From Tumebacillus amylolyticus (GTDB taxonomy: Bacteria > Bacillota > Bacilli > Tumebacillales > Tumebacillaceae), in the NCBI RefSeq assembly GCF_016722965.1, contig NZ_JAEQNB010000004.1:1-64000 (forward strand): DNA of 64,000 bases, read 5' to 3'. The translations under genes were made by a program, and so were the position numbers. The notes under the pieces were generated by a model. It saw only the letters and a list, made by a program, of their open reading frames with translations, ran no database searches and was not told the DNA's origin. Below, piece by piece: positions 16,731-26,720 of the stretch; position 1 is the first letter of the stretch, and each line of letters begins with the position of its first letter.

Positions 16731-17822
16731 GTGAAAATTTTTGAATATATGGAGAAGTATGATTATGAACAGCTCGTCTTCTGCCACGACCAAGCATCCG
16801 GTCTGAAGGCGATCATTGCGATACATGACACCACGCTCGGTCCGGCACTCGGCGGCACCCGCATGTGGACTTACGATAACGAAGAAGCAGCAATCGAAGA
16901 CGCTCTGCGTCTCGCAAAAGGCATGACCTACAAAAACGCAGCAGCTGGCCTCAACCTCGGCGGCGGCAAAACGGTCATCATCGGCAACCCGCGCACCGAC
17001 AAGTCGGAAGCGATGTTCCGCGCATTCGGTCGCTACATCGAATCTCTGAACGGTCGTTACATCACCGCCGAAGACGTCGGTACCACCGTGCAAGACATGG
17101 AGTACATCCGCCAAGAAACCCGTTATGTCACCGGCGTTTCGGAAGCGTTCGGCTCCTCCGGCAACCCGTCTCCGATGACCGCACTCGGTTGCTTCGTCGG
17201 CCTGAAAGCAGCTGCGAAGGAAGCATTCGGCACCGATGATGTAACCGGCAAAGTCGTTGCCGTTCAAGGCGTGGGCAACGTCGGCTACTACCTCTGCAAA
17301 CACCTGCACGATGCGGGCGCGAAGTTGATCGTCACCGACATCAACCAAGAAGCAATCGACCGCGTTGTCACCGAATTCGGCGCAGAAGTTGTGGCACCGA
17401 AGGACATCTTCGGCGTACAAGCCGACATCTTCGCTCCGTGCGCACTGGGTGCAATCATCAACGATGAAACCATTCCGCAACTCAAAGCGAAAGTCATCGC
17501 AGGTTCTGCGAACAACCAACTTCGTGAAGAGCGCCACGGCGACATCATCCACGAAATGGGCATCGTCTACGCTCCGGACTATGTCATCAACTCCGGCGGC
17601 GTCATCAACGTTGCAGACGAACTGAACGGCTACAACGCAGAGCGCGCAACCAAGAAGATCGAGAACATCTACAACATCATCGCCAACATCATCGAGATCT
17701 CCAAGCGCGACGGCATCCCGACCTACAAAGCGGCTGACCGTATGGCCGAAGAGCGCATCAGAACCTTGGGTTCCTCCCGTTCGAACTACTTGACCACCGA
17801 ACGTTCCATCCTCTCGAAGTAA
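16731..17822 (+). CDS. bcd: Leucine (branched-chain amino acid) dehydrogenase
   Basis: A 363-residue Glu/Leu/Phe/Val dehydrogenase that deaminates Leu, Ile and Val to 2-oxo acids with NAD. The substrate-side loop [10 protein letters not shown], the catalytic Lys region NLGGGKTVI and the NAD-binding [14 protein letters not shown] are present. GTG 16731 is the start, nine bases after GAAGGGGG. It leads the branched-chain oxo-acid dehydrogenase operon, so the product flows directly to the Bkd complex. The ptb and buk genes found around bcd in Bacillus subtilis are missing here. Confidence 0.95.
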   Translation: MKIFEYMEKYDYEQLVFCHDQASGLKAIIAIHDTTLGPALGGTRMWTYDNEEAAIEDALRLAKGMTYKNAAAGLNLGGGKTVIIGNPRTDKSEAMFRAFGRYIESLNGRYITAEDVGTTVQDMEYIRQETRYVTGVSEAFGSSGNPSPMTALGCFVGLKAAAKEAFGTDDVTGKVVAVQGVGNVGYYLCKHLHDAGAKLIVTDINQEAIDRVVTEFGAEVVAPKDIFGVQADIFAPCALGAIINDETIPQLKAKVIAGSANNQLREERHGDIIHEMGIVYAPDYVINSGGVINVADELNGYNAERATKKIENIYNIIANIIEISKRDGIPTYKAADRMAEERIRTLGSSRSNYLTTERSILSK

Positions 17823-17874
17823 CCATTATACGCAGCACTTCTTTATAGATACGTTTGGAAGGAGTCACTCCCTC

Positions 17875-19320
17875 ATGGCTGAACAGTTAGATGTAGTGAT
17901 CCTGGGCGGGGGCACGGGCGGCTATGTAGCCGCCATTCGTGCTGCCCAATTGGGGTTGAAAGTGGCGGTTGTGGAGAAGGACAAAGTCGGCGGCACCTGC
18001 TTGCATCGCGGTTGCATCCCGTCCAAAGCCTTGCTCAAGAGCGCGGATATCCTCGCCACCGTTCAGAAGTCCAAGGAGTTCGGCGTCAACATCGACGGCA
18101 CGGTCTCGTTTGACTTCGGCAACGTCATGGCGCGCAAGGAAAAAATCGTCGGCAACTTGCACAAAGGCGTACAGTCGCTTTTGAAAAAACACAACGTCCA
18201 AGTCATCGAAGGCACCGGCACCGTCATGGGGCCGTCGATTTTCTCGCCGCTGGCGGGCGCCGTTCGTGTAGAACGCCCGGACGGTGAGCAAGAAATCATC
18301 AACCCGCGCAACTTGATCGTGGCAACGGGCTCTCGTCCGAAGTCTCTGCCGGGCCTGACGGTAGACGGCAAGCATGTTATCAACTCCGACCATGCATTGG
18401 AGCTCGAAGAACTGCCGAAGTCTGTCATCATCGTCGGCGCAGGCGCGATCGGTTGTGAGTGGGCTTCGATGTTCTCCGACTACGGCGTGCAAGTCACCCT
18501 CGTGGAATTCGCGCCGCAGATTCTGCCGCTCGAAGACGAAGACGTCGCCGCAGAACTTGCGAAACTGCTCGGCCGCCGCAAAACCAAGGTCAAGATCATG
18601 ACGTCGACCGGCGTCCTCCCGGACACCTTGAAGATCGAGGGCGACACCGTCACGATCCAAGCCAAAGTCAACGTCGGCACCGACAAGGAAGCGATCGAAA
18701 CCCTGTCGGCCGAAAAACTGCTCGTTTCTGTCGGTCGCGGCGCTGCGATTGACAACATCGGCTTGGAAGCGACCGAAGTGCAAATCGACCGCGGCACCAT
18801 CGTCGTCGACGAGCACTACCGCACCAAGGAGAAAAACATCTTCGCCATCGGCGATGTGTTGAACACTCCGCAACTGGCGCATGTTGCATCTCATGAAGGC
18901 ATCCATGCGGTCGAAGTGATTGCCGGACTCCATCCTCATCCGATTGATTACGCGATGATTCCGCGTTGCACCTATACTCGTCCGGAAGTGGCGTCTGTCG
19001 GGTACACCGAACGTCATCTTCGCAACGAAGGACGAGAGATCAAAGTCGGCAAATTCCCGTTCCGCGGCATCGGCAAAGCGTTGGTCAACGGCGAATTCGA
19101 CGGTTTCGTCAAAATGATCGCAGATGCGAACACGGGCGATCTGCTCGGCGTTCACATGATCGGTCAGAATGTCACCGACATGATCTCGGAAGCGGGCCTC
19201 GCTGCATTGCTCGATGCAACCGCTTGGGAGATCGGCCTCGCCATTCACCCGCACCCGACGCTGTCGGAAGCGATTGGTGAAGCGGCGCTTGCGGTCGATG
19301 GCATGGCGATCCATTATTAA
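17875..19320 (+). CDS. lpdV: Dihydrolipoyl dehydrogenase (E3)
   Basis: A 481-residue flavoprotein of the pyridine nucleotide-disulfide family, the E3 subunit that reoxidises lipoyl groups. The FAD loop VVILGGGTGGYVAAIRAAQLG, the redox disulfide GGTCLHRGCIPSKALL and the C-terminal His-Glu pair in AIHPHPTLSEAIGEA are all seen. An AAGGAG site precedes ATG 17875. Placement between bcd and bkdAA assigns it to the branched-chain complex. Gene name lpdV is used by analogy with Bacillus. Confidence 0.95.
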   Translation: MAEQLDVVILGGGTGGYVAAIRAAQLGLKVAVVEKDKVGGTCLHRGCIPSKALLKSADILATVQKSKEFGVNIDGTVSFDFGNVMARKEKIVGNLHKGVQSLLKKHNVQVIEGTGTVMGPSIFSPLAGAVRVERPDGEQEIINPRNLIVATGSRPKSLPGLTVDGKHVINSDHALELEELPKSVIIVGAGAIGCEWASMFSDYGVQVTLVEFAPQILPLEDEDVAAELAKLLGRRKTKVKIMTSTGVLPDTLKIEGDTVTIQAKVNVGTDKEAIETLSAEKLLVSVGRGAAIDNIGLEATEVQIDRGTIVVDEHYRTKEKNIFAIGDVLNTPQLAHVASHEGIHAVEVIAGLHPHPIDYAMIPRCTYTRPEVASVGYTERHLRNEGREIKVGKFPFRGIGKALVNGEFDGFVKMIADANTGDLLGVHMIGQNVTDMISEAGLAALLDATAWEIGLAIHPHPTLSEAIGEAALAVDGMAIHY

Positions 19321-19353
19321 GGCGTACTAGTATCGACAGGAGGTTGTGGAAGC

Positions 19354-20349
19354 ATGTCTAAGTTGAATCACAAAGATCTGGGCTTGACCGATGATCAAGC
19401 GCTGGAGATGTATTACTACATGCTGCTTGCGCGTAAACTCGACGAGCGTTTCTGGCTGTTGAACCGCGCGGGCAAAATCCCGTTTGTTATCTCCTGTCAA
19501 GGTCAAGAGGCGGCGCAAGTAGGCGCTGCCTTTGCCCTTGACAAGAACACAGACTATGTTGCTCCGTACTACCGCGACCTCGGTGTCGTCTTGGCGTTTG
19601 GCCAAACCCCGACCGAAGTCATGATGTCCGCATTCGCGAAACCGGGCGACCCGAACTCGCACGGTCGTCAGATGCCGGGCCACTTCGGCGGCAAAAAATA
19701 CCGCATCTTGACCGGTTCGTCTCCGGTTACGACCCAATTCCCGCACGCAGTCGGTGCAGCACTTGCAGCCAAGATGCGCGGCGAGAAGTCTGTCACGTTC
19801 ACGTCGACGGGCGAAGGTTCGTCCAACCAAGGCGACTTCCACGAAGCTTGTAACTTTGCCGGGGTACATAAACTTCCGGTGATCTTCTGCGTCGAGAACA
19901 ACGGCTACGCAATCTCCGTTCCGCTCGACAAGCAGCTTGGCAACCACAACACCGCCGACCGCGCACTGGGCTACGGATTCCCGGGCTACTCCATCGACGG
20001 CAACGACGTGCTCGAAGTCTACAAATACTTCAAGGAAGCGGCAGACCGTGCTCGCAACGGCGAAGGCGCGACTTTGATCGAATCCCGTACCTACCGCTTG
20101 ACCCCGCATTCCTCGGACGACGACGACAGAAGCTACCGCGCACGCGAAGAAGTCGAAGCGGCGAAGAAAAAAGACCCGCTGATCACGTATGCGGAGTACC
20201 TGCGCACAAACGGCGTCCTGACGGCTGAACTGGAGCAAGAGTTGACCGACCGTGTCATGCGCGAAGTCAACGAAGGCACCGACGCGGCGGAAAAAGCGCC
20301 GTTCTACGAACCGGAAGACGTGCTGACCCACGTCTACGAAGAACGTTAG
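19354..20349 (+). CDS. bkdAA: Branched-chain 2-oxo acid dehydrogenase E1 alpha
   Basis: A 331-residue E1 alpha subunit that decarboxylates branched 2-oxo acids with ThDP. The ThDP/Mg motif GEGSSNQGDFHEACNFAG with the distal NNGYAISVP is clear, and the phosphorylation-loop-like segment SSDDDDRSYR follows. An AGGAGG site is 10 bases before ATG 19354. It is 13 bases upstream of the beta subunit. Sequence and operon agree with branched-chain rather than pyruvate substrate specificity. Confidence 0.95.
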   Translation: MSKLNHKDLGLTDDQALEMYYYMLLARKLDERFWLLNRAGKIPFVISCQGQEAAQVGAAFALDKNTDYVAPYYRDLGVVLAFGQTPTEVMMSAFAKPGDPNSHGRQMPGHFGGKKYRILTGSSPVTTQFPHAVGAALAAKMRGEKSVTFTSTGEGSSNQGDFHEACNFAGVHKLPVIFCVENNGYAISVPLDKQLGNHNTADRALGYGFPGYSIDGNDVLEVYKYFKEAADRARNGEGATLIESRTYRLTPHSSDDDDRSYRAREEVEAAKKKDPLITYAEYLRTNGVLTAELEQELTDRVMREVNEGTDAAEKAPFYEPEDVLTHVYEER

Positions 20350-20362
20350 GAGGTCTCGTCTC

Positions 20363-21346
20363 ATGGCGATTAAATCATACATCGAGGCTGTCACGGAAGC
20401 GCTCGCAGAAGAGATGGAGCGAGATCAATCGATCTTCATCCTCGGCGAGGACGTCGGCGTTCGCGGCGGCGTGTTCCGCGCAACGGCCGGCTTGATCGAA
20501 AAATTCGGCGAAGACCGCGTCATGGACTCTCCTCTGTCCGAATCGGCGATCGTCGGCGTCACCACCGGCGCTGCGATGGTCGGGATGCGTCCGGTAGCTG
20601 AAATTCAGTTTGCAGACTTCATCTTCCCGGCGTACAACCAGATCGTCTCCGAAGCGGCGCGCATTCGCTACCGCACGAAAAGCGACTGGACCGTTCCGCT
20701 GACCATCCGCGCTCCGTACGGCGGCGGTGTTCACGGCGCTCTGTACCATTCGCAATCCATCGAAGCTTTGTTCCACCACGTACCGGGCATCAAAATCGTC
20801 ATGCCGTCCACTCCGTATGACGTCAAAGGCTTGCTCAAAGCGTCGATTCGCGACAACGACCCGGTGCTGTTCTTGGAACACAAGCGTTGCTACCGCCTGA
20901 TCAAAGGGGAAGTGCCGGAGGGCGACTACACCATCGAGATCGGCAAAGCGGATGTCAAGCGCGAAGGCGACGACGTCACCGTCATCACCTACGGCCTGAT
21001 GGTTCACTACGCACTGGAAGCGGCGGAGACGCTCGCGAAGGAAGGCATTTCCACGCACATCCTCGACTTGCGCTCGATCAAACCGATCGACCGTGAAGCG
21101 ATTCTTGAGGCGACCCGCAAGACCGGCAAAGTCTTGATCGTGCACGAAGACAGCAAATTTGGCGGCGTCGGCGGCGAAATTTCGGCGATCATCGCCGAAG
21201 AAGCGCTGTTCGATCTCGACGCTCCGATTCAGCGTCTGTGCGGTCCGGACGTTCCGGCGATGCCGTACTCCCCGCCGCAAGAGAAGTTCTACATGCTGAA
21301 CCCGACCAAGATCGCGGACGCAATCCGCGAACTGGCGAAATTCTAA
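20363..21346 (+). CDS. bkdAB: Branched-chain 2-oxo acid dehydrogenase E1 beta
   Basis: A 327-residue E1 beta subunit, which supplies the pyrimidine-binding half of the E1 heterotetramer. Landmarks are ILGEDVGVRGGVFRATAGL, the substrate-side RAPYGGGVHGALYHSQSIE and the C-terminal transketolase segment KVLIVHEDSKFGGVGGEI. TAGGAGG overlaps the end of bkdAA, so the two subunits are made together. Confidence 0.95.
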   Translation: MAIKSYIEAVTEALAEEMERDQSIFILGEDVGVRGGVFRATAGLIEKFGEDRVMDSPLSESAIVGVTTGAAMVGMRPVAEIQFADFIFPAYNQIVSEAARIRYRTKSDWTVPLTIRAPYGGGVHGALYHSQSIEALFHHVPGIKIVMPSTPYDVKGLLKASIRDNDPVLFLEHKRCYRLIKGEVPEGDYTIEIGKADVKREGDDVTVITYGLMVHYALEAAETLAKEGISTHILDLRSIKPIDREAILEATRKTGKVLIVHEDSKFGGVGGEISAIIAEEALFDLDAPIQRLCGPDVPAMPYSPPQEKFYMLNPTKIADAIRELAKF

Positions 21347-21370
21347 GCGCGGACAGGAGGAACTTCGAAC

Positions 21371-22720
21371 ATGGCAACCCTCAAAATGCCCCAACTCGGC
21401 GAGTCCGTTACCGAAGGCACCATCGCCAAGTGGCTGAAACAGCCGGGGGATATTATCAACAAATACGACCCGCTCGCAGAAGTGATTACCGATAAAGTCA
21501 ACGCCGAAGTACCGTCCGAGTTCGTCGGCACCCTGACTGAAATCCTCGTTCCCGAGGGCGCAACGGTTGCAGTCGGCACTCCGATTGCGATCATTACAGA
21601 AGCTGGCGAAGTAGCAGCTCCTGCTCCGGTCGCAGCGGCACCTTCTGCTCCGGCGGCAGCTGCACCGACTCCGACTGCGGCCGCAACTCCGGTTGCCGCT
21701 TCGACTCCCGCAGGCGCGGATCGTCCGCGTTACTCGCCGGCAGTCATGCGACTGATCCAAGAACACAACGTCGACCCGAACCTGATCGCAGGCACCGGCA
21801 CCGGCGGTCGCATCACTCGCAAAGACGTTCTGACGTTCATCGAACAGGGCGGTGCGGCAGCAGCTCAGGCTGCAACCCTCACCAAAACCCAAGAGGACCT
21901 CGCGTCTGTCGCAGCTCCGACGCAACCGGCAACCGGCCTGACCGAACTTGGCGCCCAAGGCGTTCAAGCGGCAGCAGCTCCGGCTCCGACCGCACCGTCC
22001 GCTCCGGCGTACCAAGCGGCAGACGGTGACACCGTCATCGAAGCGACCGGCATCCGCAAAACCATCGCGCGCCGCATGGTCGAGTCCAAGCACAACGCAC
22101 CGCACGCTTGGACGATGATGGAAGTTGACATGACCAACCTCGTTCGTTTCCGCGACCGCAGCAAGGAAGCGTTCAAGAAAAAGGAAGGCGTCAACCTGAC
22201 GTTCCTCCCGTTCATGATCAAAGCTGTCGTCGATGCGATCAAGCAATATCCGATCATCAACTCGACATGGCAGGACGACAAGATTATTATTAAAAAAGAC
22301 ATCAACATCTCGATTGCCGTCGCCACCGACGATGCGCTGTTCGTTCCGGTGATCAAAAACGCCGACCGTCTCTCGATCCTGGGTCTTTCCCATGCGATCA
22401 ACGATTTGGCGAAGCGTGCGCGTGCAGGCAAGCTCAGCCCGAACGACATGTCGGGCGGCACCTTCACCGTCAACAACACCGGCGCGTTCGGCTCCGTGCA
22501 ATCGATGCCGATCATCAACGCTCCGCAAGCGGCGATTCTCTCCATGGAATCGATCATCAAGCGTCCGACCGTGATGCCGGATGATTCGTTTGCGATCCGT
22601 TCGATGATGAACATGTGCATGTCGCTCGACCACCGCGTCCTCGACGGTTGGGTTTGCGGCCAGTTCCTGCAGGCTGTCAAGAAAAACCTCGAAAGCGCAC
22701 TCGAGCCGACCTTGTACTAA
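21371..22720 (+). CDS. bkdB: Branched-chain 2-oxo acid dehydrogenase E2 (lipoamide acyltransferase)
   Basis: A 449-residue E2 core protein. A single lipoyl domain (about 1-78) has the lipoylated Lys42 in ITDKVNAEV. An Ala/Pro-rich linker (about 80-120), a peripheral subunit-binding domain (YSPAVMRLIQEHNVD, about 122-158), a second Ala/Pro linker and the catalytic domain follow. The catalytic His lies in SLDHRVLDG near the C-terminus. AGGAGG is ten bases before ATG 21371. Confidence 0.95.
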   Translation: MATLKMPQLGESVTEGTIAKWLKQPGDIINKYDPLAEVITDKVNAEVPSEFVGTLTEILVPEGATVAVGTPIAIITEAGEVAAPAPVAAAPSAPAAAAPTPTAAATPVAASTPAGADRPRYSPAVMRLIQEHNVDPNLIAGTGTGGRITRKDVLTFIEQGGAAAAQAATLTKTQEDLASVAAPTQPATGLTELGAQGVQAAAAPAPTAPSAPAYQAADGDTVIEATGIRKTIARRMVESKHNAPHAWTMMEVDMTNLVRFRDRSKEAFKKKEGVNLTFLPFMIKAVVDAIKQYPIINSTWQDDKIIIKKDINISIAVATDDALFVPVIKNADRLSILGLSHAINDLAKRARAGKLSPNDMSGGTFTVNNTGAFGSVQSMPIINAPQAAILSMESIIKRPTVMPDDSFAIRSMMNMCMSLDHRVLDGWVCGQFLQAVKKNLESALEPTLY

Positions 22721-22744
22721 TCTTGCAAAAAGAGGTGTGCCAGC

Positions 22745-23650
22745 GTGGAAGAGCTTGACGTTCTCGAAGAAAAACCGCTTCGCCGCCCGGACTGGCTGAA
22801 AATCCAGTTGAAGACCGGGCCGAACTTTACCGAACTCAAAGAGCTGATGCGGGGTCAAACGCTCCACACCGTTTGTGAAGAAGCTCGTTGCCCGAACATC
22901 TACGAATGCTGGGAGAACCGCACGGCGACGTTCATGATCCTCGGCGACATCTGCACGCGTGCTTGCGGCTTCTGCGCGGTCAAAACCGGCCTTCCGACCG
23001 AACTTGACCTCGCCGAACCGGAGCGCGTTGCCGAATCGGTTGACACGATGGGTCTGCGTCATGCGGTTGTCACCGCTGTAGCTCGCGACGATCTCAAAGA
23101 CCACGGTGCCGCCGTGTTCGCAGAGACGGTCCGTGCGATCCGCCGCCGCCGACCGCAGTGTACCGTTGAAGTGTTGCCGTCCGACATGGGCGGTAACATG
23201 GAAGCGTTGCATGCGCTGCTCGACGCCGAGCCGGATATCTTCAACCACAACATCGAGACGGTACGCCGCTTGACGTCGAAAGTCCGCGCCAAAGCGACGT
23301 ACGACCGGACGCTCGAAGTGCTTCAGCGCTCCAAAGCGTACAAACCGCACATCCCGACGAAGTCGAGCTTGATGCTCGGCCACGGCGAGACATGGGACGA
23401 GATCATCCAAGTCATGGACGATCTGCGCGCTGTTGATTGTGACATCATGACGATGGGCCAATACCTCCAACCGACCAAGAAACATCTCCCGGTCCGCAAG
23501 TTCTGGACGCCGGAAGAGTTTGCCCAGTTGAAGGAAGAGGCGTTGAAGCGCGGTTTCAAGCACGTCGAATCCGGCCCGCTCGTGCGCAGTTCCTACCATG
23601 CTCACGAACAAGCACAGTCGGCTGAACAACAGATCAAACAAGCGAAGTAA
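22745..23650 (+). CDS. lipA: Lipoyl synthase LipA
   Basis: A 301-residue radical SAM enzyme that inserts two sulfurs into octanoyl-bound lipoyl domains. The auxiliary cluster motif [12 protein letters not shown] and the radical [11 protein letters not shown] motif are present. The N-terminal [18 protein letters not shown] is also typical. GTG 22745 is used, with AGAGGTG upstream. Being in the bkd operon, it supplies the cofactor for BkdB, whose Lys42 is the target. Confidence 0.95.
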   Translation: MEELDVLEEKPLRRPDWLKIQLKTGPNFTELKELMRGQTLHTVCEEARCPNIYECWENRTATFMILGDICTRACGFCAVKTGLPTELDLAEPERVAESVDTMGLRHAVVTAVARDDLKDHGAAVFAETVRAIRRRRPQCTVEVLPSDMGGNMEALHALLDAEPDIFNHNIETVRRLTSKVRAKATYDRTLEVLQRSKAYKPHIPTKSSLMLGHGETWDEIIQVMDDLRAVDCDIMTMGQYLQPTKKHLPVRKFWTPEEFAQLKEEALKRGFKHVESGPLVRSSYHAHEQAQSAEQQIKQAK

Positions 23651-23658
23651 GTCAAAAG

Positions 23659-23697
23659 AATCACAGCGAGGCTTTGGCCTCTGCTGTGATTTTTTTC
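23659..23697 (+). terminator. Terminator between lipA and lipB
   Basis: Perfect 9-bp stem ATCACAGC(G)AGG / CCT(C)TGCTGTGAT plus a T-run. It lies directly before the lipB ribosome binding site, so lipB is reached only by readthrough or a separate promoter. Confidence 0.8.
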
Positions 23698-23710
23698 AGG
23701 AGGCAGAGCG

Positions 23711-24427
23711 ATGAGACCGCAATGTGACATCTATGACCTTCATCGGGTGGAGTACGGACAAGCGTTCGACCTGCAAAAAAGCGCCGTGCGCCGCATGTTG
23801 AGGGGAGAACTCGGCAACACCGTCCTGCTGCTTGAGCATCCGCCCGTCTACACGATCGGACGGGCTGGAGGAGGAGAAAACGTCCTGATCGGAGAGCAGG
23901 AGCGAGAAAAACTCGGCATCGCCCTGTTCGACGTCGACCGTGGGGGAGACGTGACCTACCACGGGCCGGGTCAGTTGGTCGGTTATCCGATTCTGCATCT
24001 GCGCGATTGGAAAAACGACGTGCGCGAATACCTGCGCTTGTTGGAGGAAGTCATCATCCGCCTGCTTGCGGGTTTCGGCATCGAAGCGGGCCGCAAGGAA
24101 GGGATGACCGGCGCGTGGGTTGGCAACGAAAAAATCTGCGCCATCGGCGTGAAAGCAAACCGCGACACGGCAAACCAAGGTTACATCTCTTCACACGGCT
24201 TTGCGTTGAACGTCGACCCGGATCTATCGCACTTCGGCCACATCGTTCCCTGCGGCATCACCGAGTTCGGCGTGACGTCGCTTCGTAAAGTGCTGGGACG
24301 CCCGGTGGAGATGGAGGACGTGAAACAACGTTGGCAATCCGCTTTCACCGAAGTTTTTGAGATCGACTTGAAGATGGGCACGGCAACGGTCGACGAACTC
24401 AGCACCCGCTGGGGCGAAGTCCTCTAA
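23711..24427 (+). CDS. lipB: Octanoyltransferase LipB
   Basis: A 238-residue LipB-type enzyme that moves octanoyl from acyl carrier protein to lipoyl domains. The family signatures RGGDVTYHGPGQLVGYPI and the catalytic Cys/Lys pair (HIVPCGI and ICAIGVKA) are present. CAGGAGG is seven bases before ATG 23711. It lies right after the lipA terminator. Confidence 0.93.
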   Translation: MRPQCDIYDLHRVEYGQAFDLQKSAVRRMLRGELGNTVLLLEHPPVYTIGRAGGGENVLIGEQEREKLGIALFDVDRGGDVTYHGPGQLVGYPILHLRDWKNDVREYLRLLEEVIIRLLAGFGIEAGRKEGMTGAWVGNEKICAIGVKANRDTANQGYISSHGFALNVDPDLSHFGHIVPCGITEFGVTSLRKVLGRPVEMEDVKQRWQSAFTEVFEIDLKMGTATVDELSTRWGEVL

Positions 24428-24476
24428 GCAGGAGAACACTACGCAGGAGCGGCGAGACCGATACTGCTGGTACTGC

Positions 24477-24505
24477 AAGGGCCCGTTTTCGCGGGTCCTT
24501 TTTTT
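24477..24505 (+). terminator. Terminator of lipB
   Basis: Stem AGGGCCCG / CGGGTCCT (one wobble) with a T-run. Confidence 0.8.
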
Positions 24506-24557
24506 AATGGAGAGGGCTGACGTTTTTTTGTATGAGTATTCATTCAGTATTGCGTCT

Positions 24558-24582
24558 TGTAATCGCTTTCGTATGGTATAAT
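24558..24582 (+). promoter_or_regulatory. cre-like site and extended -10 promoter before mutA
   Basis: TGTAATCGCTTTCG at 24558-24571 matches the cre consensus except for the last base and is nearly identical to the cre-like site before bcd. TGGTATAAT follows at 24574-24582, an extended -10. The cre site covers the -35 area, so CcpA could repress directly. Confidence 0.65.
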
Positions 24583-24634
24583 AAGGCGGTGTGACCACTG
24601 TCCTCATTTTTTACTTCCTCTAGGAGGGTTTTTC

Positions 24635-26287
24635 ATGTCTGATTTCAAGACCCAGTATGACGCTTGGCAAGCCAAAGCGGACAAAAGTTCGTCCCGTTTC
24701 CCGGAACGCAAGGAGGAGTTTACCACTACCTCTGAAAACCCGGTGAAGCGCCTGTATACACCTCAAGACGTGCAAGGCGACTACATGGACAAGTTGGGCT
24801 TCCCGGGCGAGTATCCGTTCACTCGCGGCGTGCAACCGACGATGTATCGCTCTCGCTTCTGGACGATGCGCCAGTATTCGGGCTTCGGTTCTGCCGAAGA
24901 AACCAACCAACGCTTCAAGTACTTACTCGAAAACGGCCAAACCGGCCTCTCCACTGCATTCGACCTGCCGACGCAAATCGGCTATGACTCCGATGATATG
25001 ATGGCCAAGGGTGAGGTCGGCAAAGTCGGCGTCGCCATTTCGTCGCTCGCCGATATGGAGCGTTTGCTTGACGGCATCGCGTTGGACAAAGTCTCCACCT
25101 CGATGACGATCAACGCTCCGGCGTCCGTCCTGCTCGCGATGTACATCGCCGTCGCAGAGAAAAACGGCGTCCCCGCAGACAAGATCTCCGGCACGATCCA
25201 AAATGACATTCTCAAGGAATACGTTGCACGCGGTACGTACATCTACCCGCCGGCCGCTTCCATGCGTTTGATCACCGACATTTTTGAATATTGCTCCGAA
25301 CATGTGCCGAACTGGAACACGATTTCCATCTCCGGCTACCACATTCGCGAAGCAGGTTCCACGGCTGTACAGGAAGTGGCGTTCACGCTCTCCAACGCCA
25401 TCGCATACGTCGATGCAGCGGTCAAAAAAGGCCTCGACGTCGACAAGTTTGCTCCGCGTCTGTCGTTCTTCTTCAACGCGCACAACAACTTCTTGGAAGA
25501 GATCGCGAAATTCCGCGCCGCTCGCCGTATGTGGGCCCACATCATGAAGGAGCGCTTCGGCGCCAAAGATCCGAAGTCTTGGCAACTGCGCTTCCACACC
25601 CAAACCGGCGGCTCCACGCTCACCGCTCAACAACCGGACAACAACATCGTCCGCGTGACCCTGCAAGCACTGGCAGCCGTTCTCGGCGGTACGCAGTCTC
25701 TGCACACCAACTCCAAGGACGAAGCGCTCGCGCTCCCGACCGAAGAGTCGGCACGCATCGCGTTGCGCACCCAGCAGATCATCGCCAATGAATCGGGCGT
25801 CGCAGATACGGTCGACCCGTTGGCAGGTTCCTTCTATGTAGAAGCTCTGACCGACCAAGTGGAACGTGATGCGCTGGCCTACATCGCGAAAATTGACGAA
25901 ATGGGCGGCGCTGTCAAAGCGATTGAGCAAGGCTACATGCAACGCGAGATCCAGAACGCTTCGTACCAAACCCAGATGGCGATCGAAGACGGTTCCGAAG
26001 TCGTCGTCGGCGTCAACAAGTTCCGCATCGAGAACGAACCGAAGCCGGAACTGATGAAGCTCAACCCGGAACTCGAACGCACCCAGTCTGCCCAATTGTC
26101 CGAACTGCGCAATACCCGCGACAACGAAGGAGTTCAAGCGGCTTTGGACGCGCTGCGTCAAGCTGCATCCGGCACCGACAACCTCATGCCGCACATCGTG
26201 CATGCCGTGAAAGTCTACGCGACGCTCGGTGAGATTTGCAACGTGATGCGTGACGTGTTCGGCGAATACCAACCGGCTCAATGGTAA
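24635..26287 (+). CDS. Methylmalonyl-CoA mutase, large (substrate-binding) subunit
   Basis: A 550-residue mutase catalytic subunit lacking its own B12 domain. TMRQYSGF gives Tyr81 (equivalent of Propionibacterium Tyr89), and [11 protein letters not shown] gives Arg199 (equivalent of Arg207). These are the residues that select methylmalonyl-CoA over isobutyryl- or 2-hydroxyisobutyryl-CoA. The B12 domain is a separate gene 21 bases downstream, as in archaeal and some Bacillales split mutases. It converts methylmalonyl-CoA to succinyl-CoA at the end of Val/Ile/propionate degradation. AGGAGG lies before ATG 24635. Confidence 0.93.
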   Translation: MSDFKTQYDAWQAKADKSSSRFPERKEEFTTTSENPVKRLYTPQDVQGDYMDKLGFPGEYPFTRGVQPTMYRSRFWTMRQYSGFGSAEETNQRFKYLLENGQTGLSTAFDLPTQIGYDSDDMMAKGEVGKVGVAISSLADMERLLDGIALDKVSTSMTINAPASVLLAMYIAVAEKNGVPADKISGTIQNDILKEYVARGTYIYPPAASMRLITDIFEYCSEHVPNWNTISISGYHIREAGSTAVQEVAFTLSNAIAYVDAAVKKGLDVDKFAPRLSFFFNAHNNFLEEIAKFRAARRMWAHIMKERFGAKDPKSWQLRFHTQTGGSTLTAQQPDNNIVRVTLQALAAVLGGTQSLHTNSKDEALALPTEESARIALRTQQIIANESGVADTVDPLAGSFYVEALTDQVERDALAYIAKIDEMGGAVKAIEQGYMQREIQNASYQTQMAIEDGSEVVVGVNKFRIENEPKPELMKLNPELERTQSAQLSELRNTRDNEGVQAALDALRQAASGTDNLMPHIVHAVKVYATLGEICNVMRDVFGEYQPAQW

Positions 26288-26308
26288 TGGAGAAGGAGGA
26301 GCACCCCA

Positions 26309-26716
26309 ATGTCTGAAGCAAAAATTCGCGTCCTCGTCGCGAAACCGGGTCTTGATGGTCATGACCGCGGCGCACTCGTCGTCGCAAAGGCCCTGCGCGA
26401 CGCGGGTATGGAAGTTATCTACACCGGCCTGCGCCAAACTCCGCAACAGATCGTGGCAACGGCGATCCAAGAGGACGTCGATGCAGTCGGCCTGTCCTCG
26501 CTGTCCGGGGCGCACATGCATCTGTTCCCGGAAGTGGTTCGCCTCTTGAACGAACAAGGCGCGGGTGACATCCTCGTCGTCGGCGGCGGCGTCATCCCGG
26601 ACGAAGACATCCCGCAACTCAAGGAAGCCGGCATCGCAGAAGTGTTCACGCCGGGCTCCTCGCTCAGCGTCATGGCCGATTACATCCGTGACAGCGTGCA
26701 AAGCAAGAGGGGGTAA
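26309..26716 (+). CDS. Methylmalonyl-CoA mutase, cobalamin-binding subunit
   Basis: A 135-residue B12-binding Rossmann-like domain. The His-on motif GLDGHDRGA (DxHxxG type) supplies the lower axial cobalt ligand, and the companion [13 protein letters not shown] and GGGVIPDED loops are seen. It pairs with the preceding large subunit. The next gene begins four bases after its stop, so the epimerase is translated with it. Confidence 0.93.
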   Translation: MSEAKIRVLVAKPGLDGHDRGALVVAKALRDAGMEVIYTGLRQTPQQIVATAIQEDVDAVGLSSLSGAHMHLFPEVVRLLNEQGAGDILVVGGGVIPDEDIPQLKEAGIAEVFTPGSSLSVMADYIRDSVQSKRG

Positions 26717-26720
26717 CAGC

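Noticed and set aside
16534-16734. Short open frame in the bcd leader
   Set aside because: No ribosome binding site, and it overlaps the bcd start; more likely plain leader RNA.
20375-23641. Very long open frame on the minus strand, antisense to bkdAB-bkdB-lipA
   Set aside because: It is a shadow of GC-rich codon use: Arg/Asp/Val/Phe-rich low-quality protein, no ribosome binding site, no family pattern, and three clear genes on the plus strand.
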